Part shown: positions 45,646-56,300 of the stretch, one piece after another
Position numbering within the stretch: the stretch's first letter is position 1
Layout: every line of letters starts with the position of its first letter
Origin: JAZDFC01 sp043808235
Lineage (GTDB): Bacteria; Bacteroidota; Ignavibacteria; Ignavibacteriales; Melioribacteraceae
Direction of reading: 5' to 3'
Length of the DNA: 64,000 bases
NCBI GenBank assembly: GCA_043808235.1
Contig: JAZDFC010000061.1
Location: forward strand, 1-64,000
Notes under the pieces: generated by a model
Database searches by the model: none
What the model saw: only the letters and a program-made list of their open reading frames with translations
What the model was told of the DNA's origin: nothing
Made by a program: the position numbers and the translations under genes

Positions 45646-46479
45646 TTAGCTCCCCGGCGTTTCCGGTTCTTCGTATTTTAATCCTTCGGGCGCTTTGCCA
45701 TTCGGTGGATTTGTGCCATGCAGCGAAATAATAAAACTGGCGGCAGCCTGCATTTTTTTAGGATCGAGCTGCGATTCCCAGCTTATCATTCCTTTTTGCG
45801 GAACACCGTATTTGATAGTTTTAAAAATATTCTTTATACCACCGCCGTTAATCCAATAATCATCTGTAAGATTTGGACCAACTATTCCGCCGCCATTTTG
45901 TCCATGACAAGTTGCGCAGTCTTTTATAAAGATGTCTTTACCTTCTGACAGAGTTGCAGCATCGGAAAGCAATGTTACGGTTTCTTCGTTTAAAAACGCG
46001 CCGGTTCGAATCAGTATTTCTATTTCAAGATTGGCAGTATTAACTTCCTGTGTATATTCTTGAGATTGAACATCCCCGCTGCCAATGATATGATAATTAA
46101 CCATGTAGATTACCGCGAATAAAATCGTTCCGTAAAAAAGGAAATTGAACCACGGCGGAACACGGTTATCGAGTTCTCTAATCCCGTCATAATCATGAGC
46201 GAGCAATACCTTCGCTTCATCTTCAATCGGTGTTGCCCGCATCAAGTACTTTTTGAATTCAAGAAGCGGCGTTAAAAATAATTCGCCGCTGTTGTCATTC
46301 CTCTCGGAATAAACAAGTATAAGCCAGATTACAAACACAATCATTAGTATTGTAAGGACTAACATAATTGATGTTGCCGAATTACTGCCTGTCTCGGCGG
46401 CAGCAAATAGATTAGGCGAAAGGAACTGCAACAAGATGAATAATTGAATAAGCGACTTGAAAAATTTATTTCTGTCCAT
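45646..46479 (-). CDS. ccoP: cbb3 oxidase subunit III (CcoP-like), mono-haem
   Basis: The 277-residue product has an N-terminal hydrophobic segment (about 10-30), a second helix (about 36-57) and the CcoP N-domain pattern RVPPWFNFLFYGTILFAVIYMVNYH (in pieces, about 105-130). One cytochrome c domain (about 175-260) holds CATCHGQNGGGIVGPNL and a Met ligand region (GMISW). Proteobacterial CcoP has two CxxCH haem sites, but only one is seen here. It overlaps ccoQ by 14 bases. It passes electrons to the catalytic subunit. Confidence 0.93.
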   Translation of the reverse strand: MDRNKFFKSLIQLFILLQFLSPNLFAAAETGSNSATSIMLVLTILMIVFVIWLILVYSERNDNSGELFLTPLLEFKKYLMRATPIEDEAKVLLAHDYDGIRELDNRVPPWFNFLFYGTILFAVIYMVNYHIIGSGDVQSQEYTQEVNTANLEIEILIRTGAFLNEETVTLLSDAATLSEGKDIFIKDCATCHGQNGGGIVGPNLTDDYWINGGGIKNIFKTIKYGVPQKGMISWESQLDPKKMQAAASFIISLHGTNPPNGKAPEGLKYEEPETPGS

Positions 46480-46669
46480 TTTTAATCTCTGAATTTTTTA
46501 TTAATTCGTCTTTAATATCCAACGGCAGATTCTGCATTTCTTTTAAATATGATTTATCAATTCTGAATGTCCAGATTAATAAACCAACAAAGAGTGAAAA
46601 GAATAGCAGCAAGGCTATAACGGGGAAAATTGAAACGCCGTCAATCGTTGACAAATAATTTGAAATCAT
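46466..46669 (-). CDS. ccoQ: CcoQ-like small cbb3 subunit
   Basis: The 67-residue protein has one TM helix (about 13-35: SIFPVIALLLFFSLFVGLLIW) and a charged C-terminal tail. Size, topology and position between ccoNO and ccoP match CcoQ/FixQ, which stabilises the oxidase. Sequence alone would not identify it. Its start is 10 bases after the ccoNO stop, and its 3' end overlaps ccoP. Confidence 0.82.
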   Translation of the reverse strand: MISNYLSTIDGVSIFPVIALLLFFSLFVGLLIWTFRIDKSYLKEMQNLPLDIKDELIKNSEIKNGQK

Positions 46670-46679
46670 TTAGTCTCTC

Positions 46680-48806
46680 TCAATTGTTATCCATTGCTTT
46701 TACTTTAATATCTGTGCCGAGCCGCTGCAGATAAGCAATTAATGCAATTATCTCTTTATCGGGTTCAACTACAGCGCCGGTATTAATTAAATCTGTGGCG
46801 ATTGCTTCTGCTTGAACTTTTAAATCGTCGTTAGCGAAATTTCCATAATCCTCTTCATACGGAACACCGAGCGAGCGCATTGCATTAATCATTGCACCGG
46901 TAGACGTAACATCATAAGTTTGAGTGAGAAGCCACGGATACCGCGGCATAATGGAACCCGGCGACATTGAACGCGGATTTTCCATATGCAAATAATGCCA
47001 TACATTGGAATACTTCCCGCCTTCCCTATGCAAATCGGGACCTGTTCGTTTTGATCCCCAAAGGAATGGATGATCGTAAACATATTCGCCGGCCTTGGAA
47101 TACTCTCCGTACCTCTCGGTTTCTGCCCGGAATGGTCGGACTAATTGCGAATGACATGTATTGCATCCTTCGCGGATGTATATATCACGTCCGTGTAATT
47201 CGAGAGGCGAGTATGGTTTTACGCTTGCAATTGTAGGTATGTTCGATTTTACTAAATACGTCGGAATAAATTCTACAACGCCGCCGATAATGATCACCAC
47301 TGTAGATAGTAGCGCAAATTGGATCGGTCGCTTTTCAAGCCATCTGTGGATAAGTCCTCTTTTCATTTTATCTTTTTCATGAATCAACGGGGCGGCTTCT
47401 GCCTCTTCTGTGCTAATGAACTTTCCTTGCCTGGCTGTTTTATATAAATTGAACGCCATCATTAACATGCCGGCAAAATAAATTAATCCTCCGATTGATC
47501 GGATAATATACATAGGCACAATTTGCAAAACAGTTTCAAGAAAATTCGGGTAGCGTAAAATTCCAATGTCTGTAAATTCGCGCCACATCAAGGCCTGGGT
47601 TAATCCAGCCCAATACAGCGGTGCGGCATACATTACCACACCAAGGGTTCCGTGCCAGAAATGTATGTTCGCTAACTTTTTTGAATATAATTCTGTTCCG
47701 TATAATCTTGGTACAAGCCAGTATAGCATACCGAATGTTAGAAATCCGTTCCATGCCAATCCGCCGATGTGAACGTGGGCAATTATCCAATCTGTAAAAT
47801 GGGCAAGCGCATTTAAATTTTTCAACGAGAGCATCGGGCCTTCGAACGTAGCCATTCCGTATGCAGTAATTGCAACAACCATAAACTTCAAAATTGCATC
47901 ATCGCGAACCCTATCCCAGGCGCCTCGTAAAGTTAAAAGTCCGTTTAACATTCCTCCCCACGAAGGTGCAATTAGCATAATCGAAAAAACTGTTCCGAGT
48001 GATTGAGCCCAATCCGGCAAAGCAGAATAAAGTAAATGATGCGGACCAGCCCAGATGTATAAAAATATTAACGCCCAAAAATGGAGAATCGATAACCGAT
48101 AAGAATAAACCGGTCTGTTCGCTGCCTTCGGAAGATAGTAATACATCAATCCCAAAAATGGAGTTGTTAAAAAGAAAGCAACTGCGTTATGACCATACCA
48201 CCACTGAACGAGCGCATCTTGCACTCCTGCAAATACCGGATAACTTTTCATAAGTGAGACAGGAATTTCGAGCGAGTTGACAACATGCAGAACAGTAACG
48301 GTAACGAACGTTGCGATGTAAAACCATATTGCAACGTACATATGTTTTTCACGGCGTTTGATAATTGTGCCAATCATATTTGCGCCGAAAGCAAGCCACA
48401 CAAGCGCTATCGCAATGTCGATAGGCCATTCAAGCTCAGCGTATTCCTTACTTGTGGTGAATCCCATGGGGAGCGAAATTGCAGCGGAGACTATTATTGC
48501 CTGCCATCCCCAAAAATGAAACTTACTTAGGAAGTCGCTGAACATGCTTGCTTTGCATAACCGGGGCAGCGAATAATAAATGCCGGCAAAAATTGCATTG
48601 CCGACGAATGCAAAAATAACCGCGTTGGTATGCAGCGGGCGCAATCTTCCAAAAGTTATATATTGAATACCGAAACTGAGATCCGGTACGTAAAGCATCA
48701 CAGCAATAAGTAAACCGACAAGCATGCCCACAATGCCCCATACAGTGAGAGCAATCGTAAACTTCCTTACGATCTGATTATCGTACTTGAATTTTTCAAC
48801 ATTCAT
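46680..48806 (-). CDS. ccoNO: fused cbb3 oxidase subunits I and II (CcoNO)
   Basis: Residues 1-475 are CcoN: 12 membrane helices and haem/copper ligand His residues in RPLHTNAVIFAF, WYGHNAVAFFL, HHLLYS and HVHIGGLAWNG. Residues 490-705 are CcoO: one TM (about 498-518) and a haem c site with GCNTCHSQLVRPFRAET (about 550-566), plus a PRSMSPGSIMPRYPWL Met region. The two are separate in Proteobacteria but commonly fused in Bacteroidetes-type genomes. This is the catalytic unit that reduces oxygen at low concentration. It is downstream of ccoS across a repeat-containing spacer. Confidence 0.97.
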   Translation of the reverse strand: MNVEKFKYDNQIVRKFTIALTVWGIVGMLVGLLIAVMLYVPDLSFGIQYITFGRLRPLHTNAVIFAFVGNAIFAGIYYSLPRLCKASMFSDFLSKFHFWGWQAIIVSAAISLPMGFTTSKEYAELEWPIDIAIALVWLAFGANMIGTIIKRREKHMYVAIWFYIATFVTVTVLHVVNSLEIPVSLMKSYPVFAGVQDALVQWWYGHNAVAFFLTTPFLGLMYYYLPKAANRPVYSYRLSILHFWALIFLYIWAGPHHLLYSALPDWAQSLGTVFSIMLIAPSWGGMLNGLLTLRGAWDRVRDDAILKFMVVAITAYGMATFEGPMLSLKNLNALAHFTDWIIAHVHIGGLAWNGFLTFGMLYWLVPRLYGTELYSKKLANIHFWHGTLGVVMYAAPLYWAGLTQALMWREFTDIGILRYPNFLETVLQIVPMYIIRSIGGLIYFAGMLMMAFNLYKTARQGKFISTEEAEAAPLIHEKDKMKRGLIHRWLEKRPIQFALLSTVVIIIGGVVEFIPTYLVKSNIPTIASVKPYSPLELHGRDIYIREGCNTCHSQLVRPFRAETERYGEYSKAGEYVYDHPFLWGSKRTGPDLHREGGKYSNVWHYLHMENPRSMSPGSIMPRYPWLLTQTYDVTSTGAMINAMRSLGVPYEEDYGNFANDDLKVQAEAIATDLINTGAVVEPDKEIIALIAYLQRLGTDIKVKAMDNN

Positions 48807-48850
48807 GAAAAAGCTCCATCAGTAATTGAATATTCTAAAACGGGAATTCT

Positions 48851-48932
48851 GTTAAAATGGAAAATGGAAAACGGTAAATGGAAAAGGGTAAAATAATACG
48901 GTTCACTTTGAAATTTCCATTTTCCATTTAAC
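48851..48932. repeat. near-perfect intergenic inverted repeat
   Basis: GTTAAAATGGAAAATGGAAA (48851-48870) pairs with TTTCCATTTTCCATTTAAC (48914-48932), differing by one inserted A. The 43-base centre is also rich in GGAAA/GGTAA words. It separates ccoS from ccoNO and would form a long hairpin in the operon mRNA. It could be a processing site or a dispersed repeat. Confidence 0.75.
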
Positions 48933-48952
48933 ATATTCCATCTCCCATGATC

Positions 48953-49111
48953 TTATTTATTCTCCGGATTTTTTTTATCGTCAAAAAGTATTCGAATTGA
49001 AGGAGTATATTTGTCATCGTATTGCCCGGACTTGACTGCCCAGAGGTATGCAATCAGAAATCCGCCAGCAACTAAAAGACTTGCACCGATTAAAACAACA
49101 ATCACGGACAT
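48953..49111 (-). CDS. ccoS: cbb3 oxidase assembly protein CcoS
   Basis: A 52-residue frame starts at ATG 49111, immediately after the ccoI TAA stop with no spacer. It reads MSVIVVLIGASLLVAGGFLI, then AYLWAVKSGQYDD and ends NPENK. The single TM followed by FLIAYLWAVKSGQYDD is diagnostic of CcoS, which is needed to insert haem b and copper into cbb3 oxidase. Its small size makes it easy to overlook. Confidence 0.95.
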   Translation of the reverse strand: MSVIVVLIGASLLVAGGFLIAYLWAVKSGQYDDKYTPSIRILFDDKKNPENK

Positions 49112-51526
49112 TTATAAACCTCTTCTTCTTGCGAGAAAGTTTGTACTCAATGTTGTAAAGATAACAATCGATATCGAACTTATGGGCATCAAAATAGCAG
49201 CGATAATTGGGGAAAGGGAACCGTTAACTGCAAAACCAAGTCCGACTAAATTGTAAATGAACGAAATAAGAAAACTGACTATAATAATATTTTTACTGTC
49301 TTTCGAGAATTTAATAAAATCCTTGAGTTTGTTGAATTGTTGGGCTTCCAAAATACCATCGCTTGCAGGGGAAAACATGTTTATATTTTCAGTAACCGAA
49401 ATCCCAACATCGCTTTGTTTTAACGCGCCGGCATCATTTAATCCATCGCCGAGCATTAATATATTCTTTCCTTTAGCCTGAAGTGATTGGATAAAAATTA
49501 ATTTGTCGAAGGGGGATTGTTTGAAAAGAAGATTCGCATTCTGAGGAAATAAATTTTCCAACCGTGACTTTTCGCTTTCGTTATCGCCGCTCAGCATTGT
49601 CAATTCATAATCCTTCGAAAGCGAAGAAACTATATTCTTCAATCCTTCGCGGTATTTATTCCCCATTGTGAAGTATCCCCTGACTTCTCCGTCAATATTC
49701 ACAAATACTTTTGATGAGGTATCATTAGTATGGTTCTCATTCTCGGCTAAACCAACGAAGTCACTTGAGCCTGCCTTGACTGATTTCCCGTTGATGGTTC
49801 CTTCAATTCCTCTTCCGGGAATTTCGCTATAATTCAATGTATCAAAGATTTGAGATTCGCTGATACTTGCAAATATTTTTTGACTCAACGGATGAGTTGA
49901 ATTTCTTACAAGTGATTTTATCAACATGAGGTCATCATGCATTAATTCACTTCCGATAAAATCAAACACATCACTGCCGGATTCTGTTATTGTACCTGTT
50001 TTATCGAATACGATGGAATCAACCCCCGACAGTTTTTCAATCACCGATGTATTTTTTATATACAGGTTATTCCGCCCCATTATCCTTAACGAATTACCGA
50101 GTGTAAACGGAGTTGAAAGAGCAAGAGCGCATGGACATGCAACAATTAACACAGCTGTAAATGCGTTCATTGCAGTACTCAAGTCCGGCAGCCATATAAC
50201 ACCTGCGACAAATCCAATTAACAGAATGGCGAAAGTAAAATGTTTGCTGATTCTATCAACGAGCGAATCAATTGGACTATCATATTTTTTTGCGAATGCT
50301 TTACTGTTCCATAACTGCGTCAAATAACTCTGCGATACTTTTTTGATTGTCTCCACTTCAATAACTCCGCCCGCCTGTCTGCCTCCGGCGTATATTACAT
50401 CACCAATCTTTTTTGGAATGAGAGCGGATTCGCCGGTAACAAAACTGTAATCAATATTTGCAACGCCTTTAATCAAAACTGAATCGCCGGGAATCAATTC
50501 ACCGTTTTTAATAATAATCCTATTCCCGGTTTCCACTTTGTCCAGGGGGATAGTAGTTTCGATTCCATTCTTGCGGATTGTAACTGCCACCGGGAAATAC
50601 GATTTGTAATTTCTTTCGAAGTTAAGCGTCTCGTAAGTTTTATTTTGAAATAATCTGCCGAGTAAAAGGAAGAAAACAAGACCCGAAAGCGAATCGAAAT
50701 ATCCGGCTCCGGACTGGAATAAAATTTCAATTGCGCTACGGGTGAACAAAACAAAAATGCCGAGCGAGACCGGGACATCAATATTAAAAATTTTATTTCG
50801 AAGCCCTTTCCATGCAGAGATAAAATAGATGGACGAACTGTAAAACATTACAGGCAAAGAAAGCAGCAGATTCAAATAGCCGAAAATATATTTTATATTA
50901 TCATTATCCACATCGCTGATCGAAAGATATTCCGGGAAGCTAAGCAGCATTATATTCCCGAAACAAAAACCTGCGATACCGATTTTATAGTACAACTTTT
51001 TATTTGCGGCGCCGGAATCATCCAATGGTTTGTCTTCAGCATTCAGCGATGGTTCATACCCGATGGAATCTAACAGAGTAACGATTTCTTTGATGGAGGT
51101 TTCCTTTTCGGAAAATCTAATCGCTACATTCTTTTTTAAAAAGTCCGCTTGCGAAAACTTGATGCCTGCATTGAGCCGGTTAAGACTTTCGAGAACCCAA
51201 ATGCATGAACTGCAATGAATACCGGGAATATAAAATGTGACTGTTGTGGTTTGCCCGTCGGAAAAATCTATCAAGCTCTTTTTGAAATCATTGTCGTCAA
51301 GAAAATCGTAATTTCGTTTTATATCTGCTTTGCGGCTAATGCCCGGCTTCGCTTCGATGTCGTAATAATTGCATAGATTATTTGCGTTGAGAATTTCATA
51401 AACTGTTTTGCATCCGTTGCAGCAGAAGAATTTATCGTCTATGCGTATATCCTCGGTAGGGCAATTATCGCCGCAATGGTAACATTCGGTTTTTACATTT
51501 ACTGATTTTTCTTCAGTGGTAATCAA
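49112..51526 (-). CDS. ccoI: copper-transporting P-type ATPase of the cbb3 cluster (CcoI)
   Basis: The 804-residue product begins with a Cys-rich metal-binding segment (CYHCGDNCP, CCNGCKTVYEIL, about 15-50). A divergent HMA domain follows with CSSCIWVLE (about 105). The P1B-ATPase core has about eight TM helices, the CPC metal site in VACPCALALSTP (about 455), DKTGT phosphorylation site (about 502) and GDGLNDAGAL (about 708). CcoI exports copper for oxidase maturation (CopA2 type). It is the first gene of the operon; the stop codon touches the ccoS start. No clear FNR site was found in the 231-base upstream gap. Confidence 0.95.
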   Translation of the reverse strand: MITTEEKSVNVKTECYHCGDNCPTEDIRIDDKFFCCNGCKTVYEILNANNLCNYYDIEAKPGISRKADIKRNYDFLDDNDFKKSLIDFSDGQTTTVTFYIPGIHCSSCIWVLESLNRLNAGIKFSQADFLKKNVAIRFSEKETSIKEIVTLLDSIGYEPSLNAEDKPLDDSGAANKKLYYKIGIAGFCFGNIMLLSFPEYLSISDVDNDNIKYIFGYLNLLLSLPVMFYSSSIYFISAWKGLRNKIFNIDVPVSLGIFVLFTRSAIEILFQSGAGYFDSLSGLVFFLLLGRLFQNKTYETLNFERNYKSYFPVAVTIRKNGIETTIPLDKVETGNRIIIKNGELIPGDSVLIKGVANIDYSFVTGESALIPKKIGDVIYAGGRQAGGVIEVETIKKVSQSYLTQLWNSKAFAKKYDSPIDSLVDRISKHFTFAILLIGFVAGVIWLPDLSTAMNAFTAVLIVACPCALALSTPFTLGNSLRIMGRNNLYIKNTSVIEKLSGVDSIVFDKTGTITESGSDVFDFIGSELMHDDLMLIKSLVRNSTHPLSQKIFASISESQIFDTLNYSEIPGRGIEGTINGKSVKAGSSDFVGLAENENHTNDTSSKVFVNIDGEVRGYFTMGNKYREGLKNIVSSLSKDYELTMLSGDNESEKSRLENLFPQNANLLFKQSPFDKLIFIQSLQAKGKNILMLGDGLNDAGALKQSDVGISVTENINMFSPASDGILEAQQFNKLKDFIKFSKDSKNIIIVSFLISFIYNLVGLGFAVNGSLSPIIAAILMPISSISIVIFTTLSTNFLARRRGL

Positions 51527-51757
51527 TTATTTCGCTGCCGGTTTTTTCTAAATTCCACAACATTTATATGCGAATATAGAAATAAAAATTCTGAAATACG
51601 GACTATTTGTCCTGATATTATTTTACAATTAGAAAATATTCCGACTCGTTACCTATACAATCTGTTTTCGCGAGTTGATGAAGTTTTTATCTAAAAATTT
51701 TCCAATAAAAAGTCTAAATTTTGGACGACAATGACAAATAATTAGCGAAAACACCAC

Positions 51758-52327
51758 TTGAAAAAAGAAAACGAAAAATTATTTCCGCAGAATAAACCTG
51801 CTTTGCTTAGCGGAATTTTGTCGGGATTAATTTCAGCAATATTTCTTACAGAGCTATTCCAGGCATTCACCACAATTGTATTAAACGGAGAATTTTCGGG
51901 ATTCGGTTTTTCGATGAAGGGATTTTATTGCAATTATTCTTTTGCCCCCGGCTTAAGCGCTTTTACAGAGATTTTGATATCTCTATCACCGGTGATATTT
52001 TCAATCTTTGTTATCGAGTTAGCGTCCTTCTTTTTAAGGAAAACCGGATTAGGCTTCTATCGTTTTACACTCATAGTCTTTGTACTAATTAATGTCGGTT
52101 ACCTCATAATTAAATTTTTCTACGGCGCTTTCGCAGTGATATTTAAAATGCCCGATAACGACTGGACTTTTTTCTTACAGTCAATCGGAGTTGAAGGACA
52201 AGCTGTAATTCCGGTGATATTTTTTGCGATAATATTTCTCATAGCATACTTAAATTTTTCAAGCAGACGACTGATAAAATATTTCAGTGTTCAAACAGGA
52301 GACCAAAGTGGAATCATTAAAAAATAA
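51758..52327 (+). CDS. multi-pass membrane protein of unknown function
   Basis: I do not recognise this 189-residue protein. Four to five hydrophobic helices are visible (about 15-40, 66-90, 101-121, 145-168), with a small charged N-terminus. The TTG start is the only one that keeps the first helix, but no good ribosome binding site precedes it. Its 3' end overlaps the next gene (SDR) by 20 bases, so the two are coupled. It is divergent from ccoI. Confidence 0.65.
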   Translation: MKKENEKLFPQNKPALLSGILSGLISAIFLTELFQAFTTIVLNGEFSGFGFSMKGFYCNYSFAPGLSAFTEILISLSPVIFSIFVIELASFFLRKTGLGFYRFTLIVFVLINVGYLIIKFFYGAFAVIFKMPDNDWTFFLQSIGVEGQAVIPVIFFAIIFLIAYLNFSSRRLIKYFSVQTGDQSGIIKK

Positions 52328-53081
52328 AATCGTATTCATTACAGGAGCTTCATCCGGTATCGGAAAATCATGCGCTTTGGCATTTGCCGAACAGGGCGCT
52401 AATCTTATATTAAGCGCAAGAAGGATAAATCTTATTAATATGATTTCGGATGAACTGCGCGAGAAATTCCCTATAAAAGTATTCTCTTCGAAACTTGACG
52501 TTCGGGAAAAAAATTCTGTTCACAGTATGATCGCATCACTTCCGGAAGAATGGAAGAATATCGATATCCTTATTAACAATGCAGGTCTCGCGAGGGGATT
52601 GGCAAAACTTTACGAAGATAACGTTGAAGGCTGGGAAGAGATGATTGATACCAACATTAAAGGTTTGCTGTACGTTACAAAGGAAGTTGTGGCAGGCATG
52701 ATTGAACGCAAGAGCGGACATATTATTAATATCGGCTCGCTCGCTGGACACGAGGCTTACCCGAAAGGAAGCGTTTATTGCTCAACCAAATTTGCTGTTA
52801 ACGCAATAACAAAATCTCTGCGAATGGATTTGATTGATAAAAATATCCGCGTCAGTACCGTCGATCCCGGAATGGTTGAAACTGATTTCAGCAACATCCG
52901 GTTCTATGGCGACGAAGAACGCGCAAAGCAAGTTTACCGCGGCGTTAAACCATTATCTGCGGATGATATTGCAGATGCAGTAATGTACTGTGCAACCCGC
53001 CCGCCGCATGTAAATATAAACGAAATGGTAATTATGCCGAACGTGCAGGCGAATGCATTTATTACTTACAGGGGTGAATAA
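52308..53081 (+). CDS. short-chain dehydrogenase/reductase (YdfG-like)
   Basis: The 257-residue product is a classical SDR. It has the nucleotide-binding TGASSGIGKS (about 10-19), NNAG (about 88), the catalytic Ser in INIGSLAGH and the YCSTK pair (about 157-161). PGMVETDFS comes near the end. It resembles NADP-dependent 3-hydroxy acid dehydrogenases such as YdfG. I chose GTG 52308, since AGGAG lies at the right distance and an earlier start would begin inside the upstream gene. A terminator follows about 75 bases after the stop. Confidence 0.92.
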   Translation: MESLKNKIVFITGASSGIGKSCALAFAEQGANLILSARRINLINMISDELREKFPIKVFSSKLDVREKNSVHSMIASLPEEWKNIDILINNAGLARGLAKLYEDNVEGWEEMIDTNIKGLLYVTKEVVAGMIERKSGHIINIGSLAGHEAYPKGSVYCSTKFAVNAITKSLRMDLIDKNIRVSTVDPGMVETDFSNIRFYGDEERAKQVYRGVKPLSADDIADAVMYCATRPPHVNINEMVIMPNVQANAFITYRGE

Positions 53082-53155
53082 ATTAATTGTACACGGCGGG
53101 ACAGCATGCAGTACGCCAAGGGCAGATTGCTGCATGGCTGAATTGTTAAATTGTT

Positions 53156-53205
53156 AAAAAGCCCACCTTCTCCATCTTTGTTTATTGTCAGAAGTTGGGC
53201 TTTTT
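53156..53205 (+). terminator. hairpin terminator, copy 1 of a paired element
   Basis: AAAAAGCCCACCTTCT and AGAAGTTGGGCTTTTT form a 16-pair stem with one mismatch around an 18-base loop, ending in T residues. It ends the membrane-protein/SDR operon. A closely related hairpin follows the next gene at 56409-56454. Confidence 0.85.
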
Positions 53206-53372
53206 GACTGATATTTACAGGGGAGATTAAAAATTATTTTAGGCAGCTAAAACGATTTATTTTTCTTAAGGAAAACTTAACATGCATACCTAATAGGATT
53301 TTTTTAAATTGCCGTACCTATTAATCCATTTATTAAATTTCACTAATTTCATATTGTATAAGGAAGTTCCCT

Positions 53373-56300
53373 ATGCCCGTAGCCGTATCCAGAACGATCC
53401 AAGCTTTTATTGCAGTGTTCTTATTAGTAATAATTTCGAATTTAAGCTTTGCACAGAACTTAAATCGGCTAAATAAAAATTCTTCTTCAACCGGAAAAGA
53501 GGCTTCGTTTTACGATGTACAAAAAGAGATGAATGATTTCTGGGATTCACAAAATGTGAAGGACGGATATGTTTTTGAAAACGGTATAAAAAGTAAAATG
53601 CCCAACTGGAAGTTATACAAACGCTGGGAATATTATTGGGAGCAGCGTGTAGATCAAAAAACGGGTGAGTTCCCGACTACTACATCAGTGGATGAATATC
53701 AAAAATATTTAAAGACACACAGCAATCTTAAAAAAACAACTGCAAATGAAAACTGGGTAAACCTTGGAACTAATTCATCCACCGGTGGCTACGCCGGACT
53801 TGGAAGAATTAATTGTATTGCTTTCCATCCAATCGATGCCAATACTTTTTGGGTTGGCAGCCCGTCGGGAGGCATTTGGAAAACAACAACAGGCGGTACG
53901 AGCTGGACAATTTTAAATAATAATCAATCCGTAATTGGCGTTAGTGCTATTGTTATTCCAAGTGACTATACTACTTCAAATACTATTTATATTGCCACCG
54001 GCGACCGCGATGGCGGAAGCTTATCGTCACTAAGCGGCGGACAGGGTGCGGATAACGCAAGCGTGGGAGTATTAAAATCTACAGATGGCGGAGTGAACTG
54101 GAATAATACCGATCTAACCTATACTGCAAGCCAAAAGAAATTAGTTTATTCATTAGTAATACATCCATCAAACAATTCAATATTATTTGCCGCAACATCG
54201 GATGGAATTTACAAGACCACAGATGGCGGAACAATTTGGAATCGTAAGAACGTAAATGCATGGAACGATATAGAATTTAAACCGGGAGACCCTACTATTA
54301 TGTATGCTACCAACCTTATTAATTATGGTAGTACATATATGGTTAGGTCAACAGATAGCGGGGAAACTTGGTCTTTTTTTGTAGTTGCATCTAGCGGCAG
54401 ACGTGGCGAGATAGCAGTTACACCAGATGATCCAAATGTAGTTTATTTGTTTGCGGCAAACAGTGGTGGTGGTGTTGACGGTGTTTACAAATCAACCGAT
54501 AGCGGTGCAAGTTTTTCAAAGGTAAATACAAATTCAGTAACCGAACCCGGAATGTTAGGATATTATACTGACGGACGCGCTCCGGCAACCGGTCAAGGTT
54601 CGTATGATTGGTGCATTGCTGCTTCACCATCCGATGCAAATACAGTTTTTATAGGCGGAATCACTACATGGAAATCAATAGACGGCGGGGCAACATGGAC
54701 AGCGAATAATAATTGGACAAGCAGCGCAACTTACAATATTTCAGGTAAGCCAATAGTTCACGCCGATAAACACACATTGGTTTATCAAAACAGTACAACT
54801 CTTTTCGAAGGAAATGACGGCGGGATTTATAAAACTATAAACGGAGGAACTAGCTGGACAGATTTATCCGACGGTCTGGTTATAAGCCAGATATACAGAA
54901 TCGGCGTTTCGCAGACTGATGCAAATGTTATTTTAACCGGTTTACAGGATAACGGCTCAAAGAAATATATAGGGGGCAGCAGCACATGGTTTGATGCTAC
55001 GGGCGGAGACGGTATGGAATGTGTGATAGATTTTAATAACGCTACATCATATATGTATGCAACATATCACAGTGGTACAATCTATCGAAATTCTAACGGG
55101 TTCAGTACTACTGCAAGAACTACGATTAGCGATAATATCGGTTCTACAATTGCCGATAGAACCGGCGCATGGGTTACACCTTATATAATGGATCCAACCA
55201 ATAGCGCTATTCTTTACGCCGGTTATTTAAAAGTTTGGAAAACCGCCGATCGTGGAAACAACTGGACGGCGATTTCACAGGAATTAAGTCCAAGCGATAA
55301 ATTACGTTCACTTGCAATAGCGCCTTCTAATTCAAATTATCTTTATGCGGCGGACAGAACAAACATGTGGCGAACAAAGGACGGCGGCGCAACTAACTGG
55401 TCAACTATTACCCTGCCTACTACTTCTAACTATGTAACATACATTGCAGTTAAAAACAATGATCCGAATACTGTTTGGATTACGTATGGCGGATTTACGG
55501 ATGGTGCGAAAGTTTATCAATCAATCGATGGCGGAGCTAATTGGACAAATATTTCGACTGGTCTCCCAAATTTACCTGTTATGTGTATTGTTCAGTATAA
55601 AGATTTAACCGACCGCAATGTGTTATTTGTTGGAACCGATGTTGGTGTTTACATAAAAGACGGCGCCAATGCTTGGGAGTCTTATAGTACCGGACTGCCA
55701 AATGTTGTTGTGACAGAATTGGAAATATATTACGCAAGTGGAACTGATAAATTACGAGCCGGAACATACGGACGTGGTTTATGGGAAACAGACATCAATG
55801 CGCCATTGCCTGTTGAATTAACTTCCTTTAGCGGTTCTGTTAAAGATAATTCAGTACTCTTGAAATGGACAACTGCAACAGAAGTAGCTAATTATGGATT
55901 TGAAGTGGAGCGAAGCGAAATTCTGAACGAAGTGAAGAATTTTAACGGAACAAGCTGGGAAAAAATAGGCTTCGTAAACGGTAATGGTACTTCTAATTCC
56001 CCTAAAAATTATTCTTATGAAGATAGGGATGTTCAATCCGGCGATTATTTATACCGTTTAAAACAGATTGATATAAATGGTCAATACGAATACAGCGAAA
56101 CTATTGAAGTGTTTGCAGAATCCATTCCCGGTAGATTTGCACTTGAACAGAATTACCCGAATCCATTTAACCCGACAACAAAAATTAAATACTCAATTCC
56201 GGAAGATGGAATAGTCTCAATAAGAGTGTTCGATGTACTTGGCAGAGAAATCAATACTCTTGTTAATCAGAAACAGTTAAAAGGTGATTACTCGGTTGAG

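Noticed and set aside
51527..51757. FNR/CRP-type site upstream of ccoI (TTGTCCTGATATTATTTTAC region)
   Set aside because: Half-sites do not match TTGAT-N4-ATCAA and symmetry is poor; oxygen control remains likely but is not shown by the sequence.
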